Below, in pieces: positions 33,140 to 42,988 of a DNA stretch of 49,010 nucleotides. The notes below the pieces were generated by a model that was not told the DNA's origin, did not search any database, and saw only the letters and a list, made by a program, of their open reading frames with translations. The translations under genes and the position numbers were made by a program. Within the stretch, counting starts at the first letter, position 1. Each line of letters begins with the position of its first letter. This DNA comes from Candidatus Colicola equi (GTDB lineage Bacteria; Bacteroidota; Bacteroidia; Bacteroidales; Paludibacteraceae), in the NCBI GenBank assembly GCA_018066175.1, contig JAGHRV010000058.1:1-49010 (forward strand), written 5' to 3'.

Positions 33140-33171
33140 CAAAAGTACAGTTTTTTTTTGATATACGCAAA
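33140..33171 (-). promoter_or_regulatory. Promoter of lspA
   Basis: On the minus strand, TTTG (33171-33168), 20 bp, TACTTTTG (33147-33140). Confidence 0.77.
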
Positions 33172-33270
33172 TTTTAATTACATAAATATCTACGTATATC
33201 ATTTTTTCTATTTTTCTTTCCATAAATTCCAATATATTTTCACTAAAATAGCAATAAACGTAATTTTTTC

Positions 33271-33301
33271 TTGCATATTTCAAAAATTGTTTGTAACTTT
33301 G
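33271..33301 (+). promoter_or_regulatory. Promoter of the structured RNA / acyltransferase
   Basis: TTG at 33271-33273, 20 bp, TAACTTTG at 33294-33301. Predicted start near 33307. Confidence 0.72.
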
Positions 33302-33306
33302 CATCG

Positions 33307-33609
33307 CAAAATTGATAGTGCCTCCGAGCACTCCAATAAAAAGTTCGTCACCTACTGACGTTAAACAGGGGGACATAATAATTAAGGCGTTTACTAACGC
33401 TTGTTTCTGATGCTTGAAACCTAGGAAATTTCAAAGTAATGTTTGGGAGCAAGACAAAGTAGATGCTTGCGAGTGTGCAAATTCCGTTCAGCCGTTGAGG
33501 ATTGAACGAGGTAAATGCATACGGCGCGAGTAACTGCGTTGTGATCTGACATTACGGGTTTTCCTAGGACCTCAAGCACGGATAACAAACTGTTACCCGC
33601 GCTTTTTTT
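33307..33609 (+). ncRNA. Candidate structured RNA or attenuator leader ahead of an acyltransferase
   Basis: About 300 nt with no reading frame, between a promoter and a terminator. Local hairpins: GTGC/GCAC (hairpin-repeat copy, 33318-33340), CGTCA/TGACG, GCGTT/AACGC, GTTTC/GAAAC. A long-range stem CCTAGGAAA (33420-33428) with TTTCCTAGG (33560-33568) continues as GTAATGT (33436-33442) with ACATTAC (33549-33555). It encloses three hairpins: GCAAG/CTTGC, CGTTCA/TGAACG and ACGGCGC/GCGTTGT. It ends in a terminator hairpin and seven T. I compared it by memory with RNase P RNA, tmRNA, SRP RNA and common riboswitches and found no match. Confidence 0.55.
33576..33609 (+). terminator. Terminator hairpin 10 bp before the acyltransferase ATG
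   Basis: GCACGGATAAC pairs with GTTACCCGCGC (two A-C mismatches, 5-nt loop), followed by seven T. Being so close to the ATG, it either ends an independent RNA or attenuates the gene. Confidence 0.7.
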
Positions 33610-33619
33610 GTGGTATAGT

Positions 33620-34663
33620 ATGGAAAAAACAACTTATCTTTCTGGACTAAGTATCATTCGAGCATTAGCTGCAATAAGTGTACTGTTAGGACATTTTTAT
33701 CAGTTTGGCTTTTGGCCGAACGATAATATAAAGGTGTGGCTTCCTGAGATTTATTTGCCTGTAACCACGTTTTTTGTCATTTCAGGATTTCTAATCACAT
33801 GGGGATTACTTGCAGAAAAAGACCAAACTGGAGATATACAAGTTGGTCAAGCATATAAACGCAGAGCCATCCGCCTTTTACCTTTGTATTATATTGGAAT
33901 CGTTATGGGATTTGTGACGATGTGGTGTTTCGAGAAGCAGATAGAGGGTAATGTACCTTTATTACTATTGCTTCTACCAAACATATCTCACGTATGCGGT
34001 TCTACCCCATTCCCGATGTGGCATTATTGGACATTAGGAACCGAATTTATGTTTTATCTATGGTTCCCCTGGATTATAAAATACGGGCGAAAATATTTGC
34101 TGCAGATTGTAACAGGAATCTGTATCTTTTGGCTAACACTCAAATTTGGCACCTATGCCTTGTGTGGCAAAACATGGTTATATCGCTTTGTGGGAGTTAC
34201 GCAATTCGACACCATTATGCTTGGGGCTATTGGTGCAATCTTGTTTTATAATCAACGAAAATGGCTATTAATGTTTTGCAGTAAAAAGTGGTTCGCTATT
34301 CTTAGTTGGCTATTATTCTTAACAAGTAATCTATGGGGCGAAATATTGCCTTCTCCTATTCGTGCGGAGGTTATCGCTGTTATCTCATTAATGGTTATTT
34401 TATCTGGATTTTGCGGGCATCCTATTTTAGAAACTCCCACAACTCAATATCTCAGCAAAATATCGTATGCAATATACATCTTCCACCCCATCGTAATATT
34501 TGCGACGGCAGAAATCTGCACAAAATATGCTATAGTAATAAATTCCGCATGGTTAGAATACGTAAAAGTGCTTATAGTCATTCTTTGTACGATTGCAGTT
34601 GCCGGTGGATTTAGTTGGCTGGACGGTCGATTGGGACAATGTATTAGGAAAATAAAGATTTAA
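33620..34663 (+). CDS. Acyltransferase 3 family membrane protein
   Basis: Polytopic O-acyltransferase of 347 aa with about ten membrane helices. It opens with the family block LSGLSIIRALAAISVLLGHF; the His in LLGHF is the presumed catalytic residue. Then come FFVISGFLITWGLL near 53 and KRRAIRLLPLYYIGI near 83. Such enzymes acetylate surface polysaccharides or lipid A sugars. The ATG at 33620 is chosen over an in-frame TTG at 33608, which lies within the terminator T-run. The gene is more AT-rich than its neighbours and stands alone behind the structured RNA, which suggests late acquisition. No ribosome-binding site is seen. Confidence 0.85.
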   Translation: MEKTTYLSGLSIIRALAAISVLLGHFYQFGFWPNDNIKVWLPEIYLPVTTFFVISGFLITWGLLAEKDQTGDIQVGQAYKRRAIRLLPLYYIGIVMGFVTMWCFEKQIEGNVPLLLLLLPNISHVCGSTPFPMWHYWTLGTEFMFYLWFPWIIKYGRKYLLQIVTGICIFWLTLKFGTYALCGKTWLYRFVGVTQFDTIMLGAIGAILFYNQRKWLLMFCSKKWFAILSWLLFLTSNLWGEILPSPIRAEVIAVISLMVILSGFCGHPILETPTTQYLSKISYAIYIFHPIVIFATAEICTKYAIVINSAWLEYVKVLIVILCTIAVAGGFSWLDGRLGQCIRKIKI

Positions 34664-34681
34664 AAGCCTTTTATATCAAAT

Positions 34682-34717
34682 TACGAGGCAGAGAACCTTT
34701 TCGATTCCTGCCTCGTA
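34682..34717. terminator. Bidirectional hairpin between acyltransferase and metK
   Basis: Perfect 10-bp inverted repeat TACGAGGCAG / CTGCCTCGTA with a 16-nt loop. The T-runs on both sides are weak. Confidence 0.6.
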
Positions 34718-34754
34718 GTTATTACACCTTTGTGTTTTGATTTACCCCGTGCTA

Positions 34755-34798
34755 TATAGACTATTAATAGAGGATTAATAGACTATTAATAGACTATT
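34755..34798. repeat. 11-bp tandem array downstream of metK
   Basis: Four 11-mers, three reading TAATAGACTAT and one TAATAGAGGAT, with small edge variation. The only array with this period in the window. Confidence 0.8.
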
Positions 34799-34820
34799 CG
34801 GCAACCATACCCAAGCCATC

Positions 34821-36056
34821 CTACAGTCCAAAGGCTTGTTTTATGTCCTCTACTCTATCGAGTTTTTCCCAGGTAAAGAGTTCGACATCGCGGGTGATAC
34901 ATTCGCCATTCTCGTTGATGAAGGTCTTTTTCACGACTACGTTCTTGCGGCCAAAATGCCCATAGGAAGCCGTTTCTTCGTACATTGGTTGACGCAGTTT
35001 AAGGGTCTGTTCGATGGCATAAGGACGCAAGTCGAAGAGTGCGCTTATCTTGTCGGCAATCACATCATCAGGTACGATGCCTGTTCCGTATGTATTGACG
35101 CACAGGCTGACCGGTTGAGCCACGCCGATAGCATAACTGATTTGCACGAGCATCTCTTTAGCCACGCCGGCGGCCACCATGTTCTTAGCGATATAACGAG
35201 CCATATAGGCTGCTGAGCGGTCCACTTTACTGGGGTCCTTGCCCGAGAAAGCACCTCCGCCATGAGCGCCGCGTCCACCGTATGTATCCACGATGATCTT
35301 GCGTCCGGTAAGTCCTGTATCGCCATGAGGTCCACCAATAACGAACTGTCCGGTGGGGTTGACGAGTAACGCAAAATCGCCTTGCAGCAGTTCGCCATAG
35401 CGTTTATCGCGTTTAGCCACTTCGGGCAGCAAAATATGACGTATGTCGTTCTCAATCTGAGACTGCGACACATCGGGGTCATGCTGGGTAGAAAGGACAA
35501 TGGTATGCAGGCGAACCGGCTCGTTGTGGTCGTTATACTCAATCGTGACTTGCGACTTGGTGTCGGGACGCAGGTAGGTCATTTGTTTACCTTCCTTGCG
35601 TATGTGCGCGAGTGTATAAACTAAGGTGTGTGCCAGGTCGAGGGTAAGTGGCATAAAGCTCTCGGTCTCGGTAGTAGCATAGCCAAACATCATACCTTGG
35701 TCGCCGGCTCCTTGCTCGAGTTTCTGCTGCTTGCTCACACCCATATCGATATCGGCTGACTGCTCATGCAGAGCTTGCAGGATACCGCAACTATTGGCTT
35801 CAAACATATACTCGGCCTTGTTGTAACCGATGCGTTTAATCGTTTGACGCACTACGGAAGGTATATCTACGTAGCATTTAGCCTTCACTTCACCGGCCAC
35901 AATGACTTGTCCGGTAGTAACTAAGGTCTCGCAAGCTACGTGACTGTCAGGGTCTTGCGCCAAGAAATTGTCTAGTACGGCGTCGCTGATTTGGTCAGCG
36001 ACTTTGTCGGGGTGTCCTTCGGACACGGATTCAGAAGAAAATAAATACTTTTTCAT
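34821..36056 (-). CDS. metK: S-adenosylmethionine synthetase
   Basis: Makes SAM from methionine and ATP. The start at 36056 ([29 protein letters not shown]) is chosen because it begins at the family motif; the upstream Met at 36086 runs into the previous intergenic gap. At 411 aa it is slightly longer than the E. coli enzyme. Seen: the ATP motif [12 protein letters not shown] near residue 119, the P-loop-like [15 protein letters not shown] near 265, and metal-binding Asp in GHPDK. Last gene of a leftward run starting at alaS; 35 bp separate it from lplA and no promoter is visible there. Confidence 0.97.
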   Translation of the reverse strand: MKKYLFSSESVSEGHPDKVADQISDAVLDNFLAQDPDSHVACETLVTTGQVIVAGEVKAKCYVDIPSVVRQTIKRIGYNKAEYMFEANSCGILQALHEQSADIDMGVSKQQKLEQGAGDQGMMFGYATTETESFMPLTLDLAHTLVYTLAHIRKEGKQMTYLRPDTKSQVTIEYNDHNEPVRLHTIVLSTQHDPDVSQSQIENDIRHILLPEVAKRDKRYGELLQGDFALLVNPTGQFVIGGPHGDTGLTGRKIIVDTYGGRGAHGGGAFSGKDPSKVDRSAAYMARYIAKNMVAAGVAKEMLVQISYAIGVAQPVSLCVNTYGTGIVPDDVIADKISALFDLRPYAIEQTLKLRQPMYEETASYGHFGRKNVVVKKTFINENGECITRDVELFTWEKLDRVEDIKQAFGL

Positions 36057-36091
36057 TTTAGCATTTCTTTTTATGGAGGGTTGCAAGTAGA

Positions 36092-36718
36092 TTAAATCTG
36101 TCCCTCCGGATTAATAATTTGTTGCAGGGCTTGTCGGAATTGTTCTGTAGAGCCCATGTCTTGTATCGTTTTGAGGTTCATGACGCGCTGTCTGACGGAC
36201 TGCACGGCATGTTTTTGCAGTTTTTCTCGAGTTGGGGTGATGGCTTTTTGCAGCACATCAAAATCCACGTCATATAGCATGGTTGAGTGCACAATCGTGG
36301 CATTCTTAAGAGCCTGGCATGCACTTCCGCTCACTTTTTGTCCATTGACAAGGATGTCGTTATGCTGGGTCGAGACGGCCGGGTATCCCATTGTTCGCAA
36401 TGCCGCTGCCACCCGCTCAATAAACGCTGCAAAGACCGCCTCGCTGTGAGTAGAAGGTGTTATATAGGATAACATGACGTTGCCTCGATCGGCATAGACG
36501 CACCCTCCTCCACTCTGCCGCTGCACCATCGCAATGCCGTGACTATTGCAGAAATCAATGTCCATCTCTTGCTCTTGGACTTGGTGGTGACCATAGATGA
36601 CGGTGGGCGGAGCTATCCAGGTAAAGAAAGTCTCTTCCTGCACGTTCTGAGCCACCTCATGCTCTTTATCCAAGTACCACGTGAGCGGTTGGTTTTCTAA
36701 TATATGGCAGGTTCGCAT
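36092..36718 (-). CDS. lplA: Lipoate-protein ligase A family protein
   Basis: Protein of 208 aa from the LplA/LipB/BirA fold, predicted to attach lipoate (or octanoate) to E2 or GcvH domains. The key block [20 protein letters not shown] near residue 67 and the Lys segment [16 protein letters not shown] near 119 are visible. It lacks the C-terminal accessory domain of E. coli LplA; short versions are common in Bacteroidota and may work with a separate activation partner. Whether it uses lipoate or octanoate is not visible. The start overlaps guaD by 22 nt. Confidence 0.85.
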   Translation of the reverse strand: MRTCHILENQPLTWYLDKEHEVAQNVQEETFFTWIAPPTVIYGHHQVQEQEMDIDFCNSHGIAMVQRQSGGGCVYADRGNVMLSYITPSTHSEAVFAAFIERVAAALRTMGYPAVSTQHNDILVNGQKVSGSACQALKNATIVHSTMLYDVDFDVLQKAITPTREKLQKHAVQSVRQRVMNLKTIQDMGSTEQFRQALQQIINPEGQI

Positions 36719-37977
36719 AGTTCTTGTCCTCGGCAGAAACGCACTTTGATTTGGCGGTCATCGCCTAAGTAAACGAATCGTTCCAAGCGTTGCTGCAAAG
36801 TGTAGTTATCGTAGTTGAGGTCAGCATCATCAATGACCAAAGCATCAAATTCGTAGCCCGGTTCAAAGCTACCTACCTTGCCAAAGAAAGCCCCTCCGGC
36901 CTTCGTAGCCAGATAGAAAGCCTCGTTGAGACTAAGGAACTGCAGTTCGCCTTGTGTGCGGGCATACTGCAGTTTGCTGACTTGAATGACATATTGCATC
37001 ACATGCGGGATAGACAGATCATGTCCCCCACTGATGTCCGAACCGATGGCCACCGGTATACCTTCGTTCATGAACTTACGAATAGGCGCCATTCCGGAAG
37101 CTAGGTTGCAGTTGGATGTGGGACAATGCACCACTACGACTTGGTTGCGTTTCATCAGTTCCATCTCTTCGCCGTCCGTATAGCAGCAATGTGCCATGAG
37201 TGTAGGCTGCTGACCAAATAGTCCGTAGTGGTTATATGCGTCCCCGTAGCAGGTGGATTGGGGTTCCAGTTCCTGCACCCATGCTATCTCGCCGCGGTTC
37301 TCGCTTAGGTGCGATTGCACAGGCAGGTTGAGTTCTTTAGCCAAGTCGCCTAATGCCTGCATCATACCTTCCGTGCAAGAAGGCACAAAACGTGGAGTGA
37401 CGATAGGACGAACCAATCCATCCTTACCGTTCTTCAGCAAGTACGCATATAAATCGCGTACACCGGCCACTATATCTTCGGTCGTATTAGACAAAGTATC
37501 CGGTCCATTCCGGTCCATACCAACCTGTCCCACCAAAGCACCCATGCCGGCTTTGAGGAAGAGGTCCGCCAAGATGCGAGTAGCATCCGGATGAATAGTA
37601 GCAAAGACGGCACTGCGCATCGTGCCATTTTTCCATAGATCATGCACAAAGCGACTATAAACGCGCTGAGCATAGTGTGTATCGCTGAACTTAGACTCCT
37701 CCGGGAAAGTGTAGGCATTGAGCCATGGCAGCAGCTCCAAGTCCATCGCAATACCGGAATTGCGGTACTGAGGAGCATGTAAATGCAGGTCATTAAAAGC
37801 AGGAATGAGCAGTTTATCGCCGAAGTCTGTCACCGGTTGGTTGATATACTCGGCAGGCAATTGGTCATAAACGCCAACTACGCGGCCTTGGTCATCCACT
37901 ACGAGATAGCCATGCTCGATAATACGAAAAGCATCCTTTGTGGGAGTGTCAATTAAGTTAGCACGATAGATTTTCAT
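36697..37977 (-). CDS. guaD: Guanine deaminase / amidohydrolase
   Basis: Metal-dependent amidohydrolase of 426 aa, predicted to convert guanine to xanthine and ammonia in purine salvage. Seen: FNDLHLHAPQYRNSGIAMDLELLPWL near residue 57 (HxH metal ligands and the guanine-deaminase-specific QY segment), SHLSENRGEIAW near 206, HCCYTDGEEM near 243, and SDISGGHDLSIP near 304. These match guanine deaminase rather than cytosine deaminase. Related aminohydrolases act on other purines, so the substrate carries some doubt. It lies 8 bp after gtrA in the alaS-to-metK run. Confidence 0.88.
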   Translation of the reverse strand: MKIYRANLIDTPTKDAFRIIEHGYLVVDDQGRVVGVYDQLPAEYINQPVTDFGDKLLIPAFNDLHLHAPQYRNSGIAMDLELLPWLNAYTFPEESKFSDTHYAQRVYSRFVHDLWKNGTMRSAVFATIHPDATRILADLFLKAGMGALVGQVGMDRNGPDTLSNTTEDIVAGVRDLYAYLLKNGKDGLVRPIVTPRFVPSCTEGMMQALGDLAKELNLPVQSHLSENRGEIAWVQELEPQSTCYGDAYNHYGLFGQQPTLMAHCCYTDGEEMELMKRNQVVVVHCPTSNCNLASGMAPIRKFMNEGIPVAIGSDISGGHDLSIPHVMQYVIQVSKLQYARTQGELQFLSLNEAFYLATKAGGAFFGKVGSFEPGYEFDALVIDDADLNYDNYTLQQRLERFVYLGDDRQIKVRFCRGQELCEPAIY

Positions 37978-37985
37978 AGGTGTTA

Positions 37986-38420
37986 TTATTTTGTGTTTTT
38001 CTTTGCGAAGAAAAGTAATTGAATCAGGAAATTAGCTATACCTGCCACGAAAATTACCACTAAACTGATGATGCCGTCGTCCACCGAACTGAACCATTTA
38101 ACGGCCAGCGGTAGCAGCACTAATTGCAGCACCAAGTTAACGCCACGGGCTAATGTAAAGCCTTCGGCATTCTTGATGGTGGGACGTGTACCGAACGTGT
38201 ACCAGTTAGTCATGAAGTAATTAGGAATCATTTCGAGAACAAAACCCAACACGAACGCCACATAGTAAAGCGGTGTGTTCTTCTCGGGCTCATTCATAAG
38301 CATCATTACCAACAGGAAGAAACCGGTTTGCACAAACGAACCTATGCCGCCGATAATCATGAATCGAACGGCGTTCTTAACTTTTTCGGGCAGATATGAA
38401 GTGGGTAGTCGCAAACTCAT
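37986..38420 (-). CDS. GtrA family membrane protein
   Basis: Small inner-membrane protein of 144 aa with four helices (about residues 16-38, 46-66, 85-106 and 115-136). It resembles GtrA, proposed to flip bactoprenol-linked sugars. The conserved start [18 protein letters not shown] near residue 18 and the [11 protein letters not shown] segment near 66 are typical. The partner glycosyltransferase GtrB is not adjacent. Its start overlaps the alaS stop by 4 nt, and it precedes guaD. Confidence 0.82.
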   Translation of the reverse strand: MSLRLPTSYLPEKVKNAVRFMIIGGIGSFVQTGFFLLVMMLMNEPEKNTPLYYVAFVLGFVLEMIPNYFMTNWYTFGTRPTIKNAEGFTLARGVNLVLQLVLLPLAVKWFSSVDDGIISLVVIFVAGIANFLIQLLFFAKKNTK

Positions 38421-41029
38421 AGCATCTTCAGCATTTCGTCCATAGCATTCTGTAATCCGTTCACGTCGCGTCCTCCGGCAGTCGCCAAAGCGGCTTGTCC
38501 GCCTCCACCACCTTGGATGAAGCGTGCAGCAGCCTTAATCATATTACCGGCGCTCTTGCCTTCGGCCACCAAGGGTTGACTCAGATAAACCGTCAAAGCC
38601 GGCTTGCCGTCGCATTGGGTGGCAGCCACTAAGGCAAAGCGTGCGTTATCAAATTGTTGTTTGAGCGTAGCTACCATGTCACGAGCAAAGGTTGGTGCAT
38701 ACTCGCCTTGCAGTTTGAGCAGTTGGATGCCGTTGAACTCGGTCACTTGACTCAGCAGAGCCTTGGCTTTTTCGGCAGTTGCCGCAGCCTCCATCTCTTC
38801 TAAACGTTTCTTCGTTGCAGCCAGTTCATCTTGCACTTTCTGTATAGCACCCACCAAGTCCTTGGTGTTGTTGAATAAGTCCTTAGCCTGTTGCAGAGCA
38901 TCAGCCTCGGCTTCGTATAAGTTCTCGGCAGCCTTAGCGGTCACAGCCTCTATACGGCGCACACCGGCGGCTACAGAGGTCTCCATCACTATGCGAACCG
39001 AACCGATACGACCGGTGCTACTTACGTGACAGCCACCGCATAACTCTATACTCGGTCCGTACTTGATAACACGTACATCTTCTCCGTATTTCTCGCCAAA
39101 CAAAGCCATCGCACCCATCTCGCGAGCCTTGGCAATCGGTGTATGACGGCTCTCCTCTAAGTGGTAGTCGGCACGAATGAGTTCATTAGCCAAGCGTTCC
39201 ACTTCGCGCAGTTCATCCGGAGTCACTTTCTGGAAGTGCGAGAAGTCAAAACGCAGACTCTCGGGCGTCACCAAACTACCCTTTTGCTCCACGTGGTTGC
39301 CTAAGACGGTACGCAGCGCATGATGGATAAGGTGAGTGGCGGTGTGGTTGCACGCTATCGCCTGACGGCGCATACTATCTACCACAGCGCGGAATGTGCC
39401 ATCTATATTAGCCGGTAACTCTGTCACGATATGTACGGGCAGACCATTCTCTCGCTTAGTATCTATCACCTGCAACCTGCAGCCTGCAACCTGCAATTCT
39501 CCCGTATCCCCTACTTCACCACCCATCTCGGCATAGAAAGGAGTCTTATCTAATACGATTTGGTAGAAGTCTTTACCTTTCTGCGATACTTTGCGGTACT
39601 TGAGTACACGTACGTCGCACTCGAGTTGGTCGTAACCAACGAACTCCGTCTCGCCTTCTGCCAACACAGTCCAGTCGCCTAAGTCCTGTTTATTGGCACT
39701 GCGCCCCATCTCTTTCTGATGTTCCAAAGCGCGGTTATACTCCTCTTCGTTGGTAGTCATGTTATTCTCGCGCAGAATCAGTTCAGTCAGATCCAACGGG
39801 AATCCGTAGGTATCTTTCAGAGTGAACACATCTACGCCACTTATCTCTGTTTTGCCTGCTTTGCGGGCCTCGTCCATCAGTTTATCCAGCAGACCGATAC
39901 CCTTGTCCAACGTCTTGAGGAAAGCCTCCTCTTCGGCCTTGATGACTGGAGTCACCTGCTGCTCTTGCTTAACAAGTTCCGGATAAGCCTCACCCATGTC
40001 GGCAATCAATTGCGGGATGAGTTTATATAGGAACGCCTCACGCTGGTTAAGGAAGGTATAACCGTAACGCACGGCACGGCGCAAGATACGGCGGATAACG
40101 TAACCGGCCTTCTCATTGCTGGGCAATTGACCATCCGTGATAGCAAAAGCAATCGTTCGTATATGGTCGGCAATGACGCGCATCGCAACATCGATGTTCT
40201 CGTCCTTGCCATAGGTGCATGAAGTGAGTTCACCTATCTTGCGCAACATGGGTTGAAAGACGTCCGTGTCATAGTTGGACTGTTTACCTTGGATAGTGCG
40301 CACCAGACGTTCAAAGCCCATTCCAGTGTCTATCACTTTCTTAGCAAGGGGCTCCAGACTGCCATCAGCCTTGCGGTTGAACTGCATAAAGACGATGTTC
40401 CATATCTCAATCACCTGTGGGTGGTCTTTATTCACCAACTCACATCCGGGCACTTTGGCTTTCTCGGCATCGCTACGACTATCCACGTGGATTTCGGAGC
40501 AAGGCCCACAAGGTCCGGTATCCCCCATTTCCCAAAAGTTATCGTGCTTGTTGCCATTAATGATATGGTCCTTAGGCAGGTGCTTCTCCCAGATGGCAGC
40601 AGCCTCGTCGTCGCGGCTTATCCCTTCTTCGGGGTTGCCCTCAAAGACAGTGGCGTATAGGTTCTCAGGGTTAATCTTAAGCACATCCACGATGTATTCC
40701 CAGGCATAGTCGATAGCTTCGGCTTTGAAGTAATCGCCGAAGGACCAGTTGCCCAACATCTCGAACATCGTGTGGTGATAGGTATCGTGTCCCACTTCCT
40801 CAAGGTCGTTGTGCTTGCCGCTCACGCGCAGACATTTCTGACTATCCGCCACGCGGGGGTATTTAATAGGGTCGTTACCTAAAATGATACCCTTAAAGGG
40901 GTTCATACCGGCATTGGTGAACATCAGTGTCGGATCATCTTTGATCACCATTGGTGCCGAAGGTACTATTTGGTGTTGTTTGCTTGCATAAAAGTCCAAA
41001 AAGGACTTGCGAATCTCTTTACTTGTCAT
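38417..41029 (-). CDS. alaS: Alanyl-tRNA synthetase
   Basis: Attaches alanine to tRNA-Ala; 870 aa, normal length. Class II core: [18 protein letters not shown] near residue 34, [18 protein letters not shown] near 86, [14 protein letters not shown] near 235. The editing domain has the zinc site [11 protein letters not shown] near 565 and [10 protein letters not shown] near 667. The C-terminal part ends with a [14 protein letters not shown] segment. Near residue 515 an in-frame heptamer array is translated as [15 protein letters not shown], replacing a loop near the start of the editing domain. First gene of the alaS-gtrA-guaD-lplA-metK run. Confidence 0.97.
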   Translation of the reverse strand: MTSKEIRKSFLDFYASKQHQIVPSAPMVIKDDPTLMFTNAGMNPFKGIILGNDPIKYPRVADSQKCLRVSGKHNDLEEVGHDTYHHTMFEMLGNWSFGDYFKAEAIDYAWEYIVDVLKINPENLYATVFEGNPEEGISRDDEAAAIWEKHLPKDHIINGNKHDNFWEMGDTGPCGPCSEIHVDSRSDAEKAKVPGCELVNKDHPQVIEIWNIVFMQFNRKADGSLEPLAKKVIDTGMGFERLVRTIQGKQSNYDTDVFQPMLRKIGELTSCTYGKDENIDVAMRVIADHIRTIAFAITDGQLPSNEKAGYVIRRILRRAVRYGYTFLNQREAFLYKLIPQLIADMGEAYPELVKQEQQVTPVIKAEEEAFLKTLDKGIGLLDKLMDEARKAGKTEISGVDVFTLKDTYGFPLDLTELILRENNMTTNEEEYNRALEHQKEMGRSANKQDLGDWTVLAEGETEFVGYDQLECDVRVLKYRKVSQKGKDFYQIVLDKTPFYAEMGGEVGDTGELQVAGCRLQVIDTKRENGLPVHIVTELPANIDGTFRAVVDSMRRQAIACNHTATHLIHHALRTVLGNHVEQKGSLVTPESLRFDFSHFQKVTPDELREVERLANELIRADYHLEESRHTPIAKAREMGAMALFGEKYGEDVRVIKYGPSIELCGGCHVSSTGRIGSVRIVMETSVAAGVRRIEAVTAKAAENLYEAEADALQQAKDLFNNTKDLVGAIQKVQDELAATKKRLEEMEAAATAEKAKALLSQVTEFNGIQLLKLQGEYAPTFARDMVATLKQQFDNARFALVAATQCDGKPALTVYLSQPLVAEGKSAGNMIKAAARFIQGGGGGQAALATAGGRDVNGLQNAMDEMLKML
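39467..39497. repeat. Heptamer array inside alaS
   Basis: Four 7-mers: CCTGCAA, CCTGCAG, CCTGCAA, CCTGCAA. It is related to the GGTTGCA words at 22530-22560 and is in frame. Confidence 0.83.
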
Positions 41030-41094
41030 TATATTTTAGTATTCAGTTATCCGTATTTAGTGTTCTGTATTTATAGCGCACACTTTTGCGGCTG

Positions 41095-41126
41095 CAAAGG
41101 TACACTTTTTTTTGCATATATGCAAA
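41095..41126 (-). promoter_or_regulatory. Promoter of the alaS-to-metK run
   Basis: On the minus strand, TTTG (41126-41123), 20 bp, TACCTTTG (41102-41095), with the exact palindrome TTTGCATATATGCAAA. Confidence 0.8.
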
Positions 41127-41173
41127 TAAAAATGCGCAGATATTTGCTATTTAATAAAAATCCCCCAAATTCC

Positions 41174-41204
41174 TTGCTCAATTCAAATCTTTTTTGTACC
41201 TTTG
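41174..41204 (+). promoter_or_regulatory. Promoter of nadK-lgt
   Basis: TTG at 41174-41176, 20 bp, TACCTTTG at 41197-41204. The leader contains two AATTAAC-type octamers. Confidence 0.75.
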
Positions 41205-41252
41205 CAGCGTGAATTAGTCGGTTTGCTAATTAACCAATTAACAATTACAACA

Positions 41253-42116
41253 ATGAAAGTCGCTTTATTTGGTAATTCGCAGAAGCCTCAGATACGTGAG
41301 GAGATTCAGCATTTATTGGATTATCTGGCGGAACGCGAGGTAGAAGTGTTGCTTTCCCAGGAGTTGCGTCAGGAACTTAATTTTCGTGACTATGCCTCTT
41401 TTGACAGCGAGATGGCACAGTGTCCGGTAGATAGTTATCCGGTTGACTTTGCCCTATCCATCGGTGGTGACGGTACGTTCCTTACCACCGCCTCTAAATT
41501 AGTGCATACCAATATCCCTATCTTAGGTGTTAACTTTGGTCACTTAGGATTTTTGGCGGAAGTAGAGACCAAGAACGTGGATTGCATCTTGGAGCAGTTA
41601 TTAGAAGGCCGATATACGATTGAGCGTCGTGCTTTGTTGCATATCAGTTGTTCGGAAGAAGGGCATCTGGCCAGTACCGAAGCTTTAAACGAGATTGCCG
41701 TGATGAAATACGGGCTGAGCAGTGCTATCACTATTTCGGCCAAAGTGAATGGACTGGATCTTACGCGCTATCAAGCCGATGGTCTGATGTTAGCTACGCC
41801 TACCGGTTCAACGGCCTATAACATGAGTGTAGGCGGACCGATTATGGTGCCACAAGCTCGCGGCATCATCATGACCCCTATTGCCAGTCATAGTCTAACC
41901 GTGCGACCATTAGTTATTCCGGACGATTGGAAGGTGGATTTAAGTATCAAGAGTCGTACCGGCAGTTATATGGTATCCATTGATGGACGCAGTCAAATCA
42001 TGTCGGACACCACCACCCTGCATATCGAAAAATCACCTCTTACGATTAAGTTGGTGCAGATAGGAGACCATAGTTTCATCAAGTCCCTGAAAGATAAACT
42101 ACTATGGGGGAACTAG
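41253..42116 (+). CDS. nadK: NAD kinase
   Basis: Phosphorylates NAD to NADP. The start at 41253 (MKVALFGNSQKPQIREE) is chosen because the longer frame upstream begins at the -7 element. It has 287 aa. The kinase signature GGDGTFLTTASKL near residue 69 and GVNFGHLGFLAEV near 91 are clear, as is the ATPTGSTAYNMSVGGPIM block near 181. It overlaps lgt by 13 nt. Confidence 0.96.
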   Translation: MKVALFGNSQKPQIREEIQHLLDYLAEREVEVLLSQELRQELNFRDYASFDSEMAQCPVDSYPVDFALSIGGDGTFLTTASKLVHTNIPILGVNFGHLGFLAEVETKNVDCILEQLLEGRYTIERRALLHISCSEEGHLASTEALNEIAVMKYGLSSAITISAKVNGLDLTRYQADGLMLATPTGSTAYNMSVGGPIMVPQARGIIMTPIASHSLTVRPLVIPDDWKVDLSIKSRTGSYMVSIDGRSQIMSDTTTLHIEKSPLTIKLVQIGDHSFIKSLKDKLLWGN

Positions 42117-42988
42117 TGCAGATTATATGGGATGTGGACCCGATTTTAGTGCATTGGGGACTGAACGGCGGAATACGCTGGTATGGTTTATTATGGGCAT
42201 TGGGTATTTACTTCTGCTACCTGATTGAGCAGAAGATGTACGCGCATGAGAACTGCCCCAAGGAATGGGTGGAAAAACTATTTGTATGGATGACATTGGG
42301 TTCTATATTAGGTGCACGATTAGGTCACTGTCTCTTCTACGAATGGCATTTAACCAACGATTCCATCCAGATTTTTGCATGGACCATTCAGTACCGCAAT
42401 CCCTACTTGGAGCATCCTTTAGAGATGCTTAAGATTTGGGAAGGCGGCTTAGCCAGTCATGGCGGAGCATTAGGTCTCATCATTGCTGCATGGGGCATCC
42501 ATCGCAAGCATTTTAGCAAGGATAAGCGTTTCCACACCTCCCTTATATGGGTGCTGGACCGATTGGTGGTTGGTGCCTGTATCACGGGATTGCTCATTCG
42601 TTTGGGCAATCTGATGAACTCAGAGATTTATGGTGGACCCACCTCCTTGCCATGGGGGTTTGTCTTTGTAAGAGATGGCCAAACTGAACCTTGCCACCCT
42701 ACTCAGATTTACGAAATGCTCTATTGCCTCGTTGCCTTTGTGATTACATGGGTGATGTACTGGCGCGGCAAAGCCTATCGGCGGGAAGGACTATTATTAG
42801 GTACATTCCTGATTATCGTCTTTGCCTCTCGCTTTGGATTGGAGTTCATCAAAAACAATCAAGAGGCCTTTGAATCCGGTCTCTTGCTTAACATGGGTCA
42901 GTGGCTTAGCCTACCCTTTATCCTTTGGGGAATATACTTAGTGGTGCGTTCGTTCCGTCGTCCGTTACTGCCTGAAGTTAAGGCTTAA
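42104..42988 (+). CDS. lgt: Prolipoprotein diacylglyceryl transferase
   Basis: Inner-membrane enzyme that transfers diacylglycerol to the lipobox Cys of prolipoproteins, before LspA. It has 294 aa and about seven helices. Signature residues are present: GGIRWYGLLWALGIY near residue 22, GARLGHCLFYEW near 67, GGLASHGGALGLII near 113, LIRLGNLMNSEIYG near 164-177, and HPTQIYE near 196. Its end overlaps the convergent HD-domain gene by 11 nt. Confidence 0.96.
   Translation: MGELVQIIWDVDPILVHWGLNGGIRWYGLLWALGIYFCYLIEQKMYAHENCPKEWVEKLFVWMTLGSILGARLGHCLFYEWHLTNDSIQIFAWTIQYRNPYLEHPLEMLKIWEGGLASHGGALGLIIAAWGIHRKHFSKDKRFHTSLIWVLDRLVVGACITGLLIRLGNLMNSEIYGGPTSLPWGFVFVRDGQTEPCHPTQIYEMLYCLVAFVITWVMYWRGKAYRREGLLLGTFLIIVFASRFGLEFIKNNQEAFESGLLLNMGQWLSLPFILWGIYLVVRSFRRPLLPEVKA

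Noticed and set aside
33409..33420. Hammerhead-ribozyme-like CTGATG...GAAAC in the structured RNA
   Set aside because: No stem II between the two core parts and no cleavage-site stem III; the bases are better explained as a GTTTC/GAAAC hairpin.
33307..33609. RNase P RNA, tmRNA or SRP RNA
   Set aside because: None of the conserved cores (GAGGAAAGTCC, a tRNA-like TTCRAnTCC end, or GGAAGCAGC) is present on either strand.
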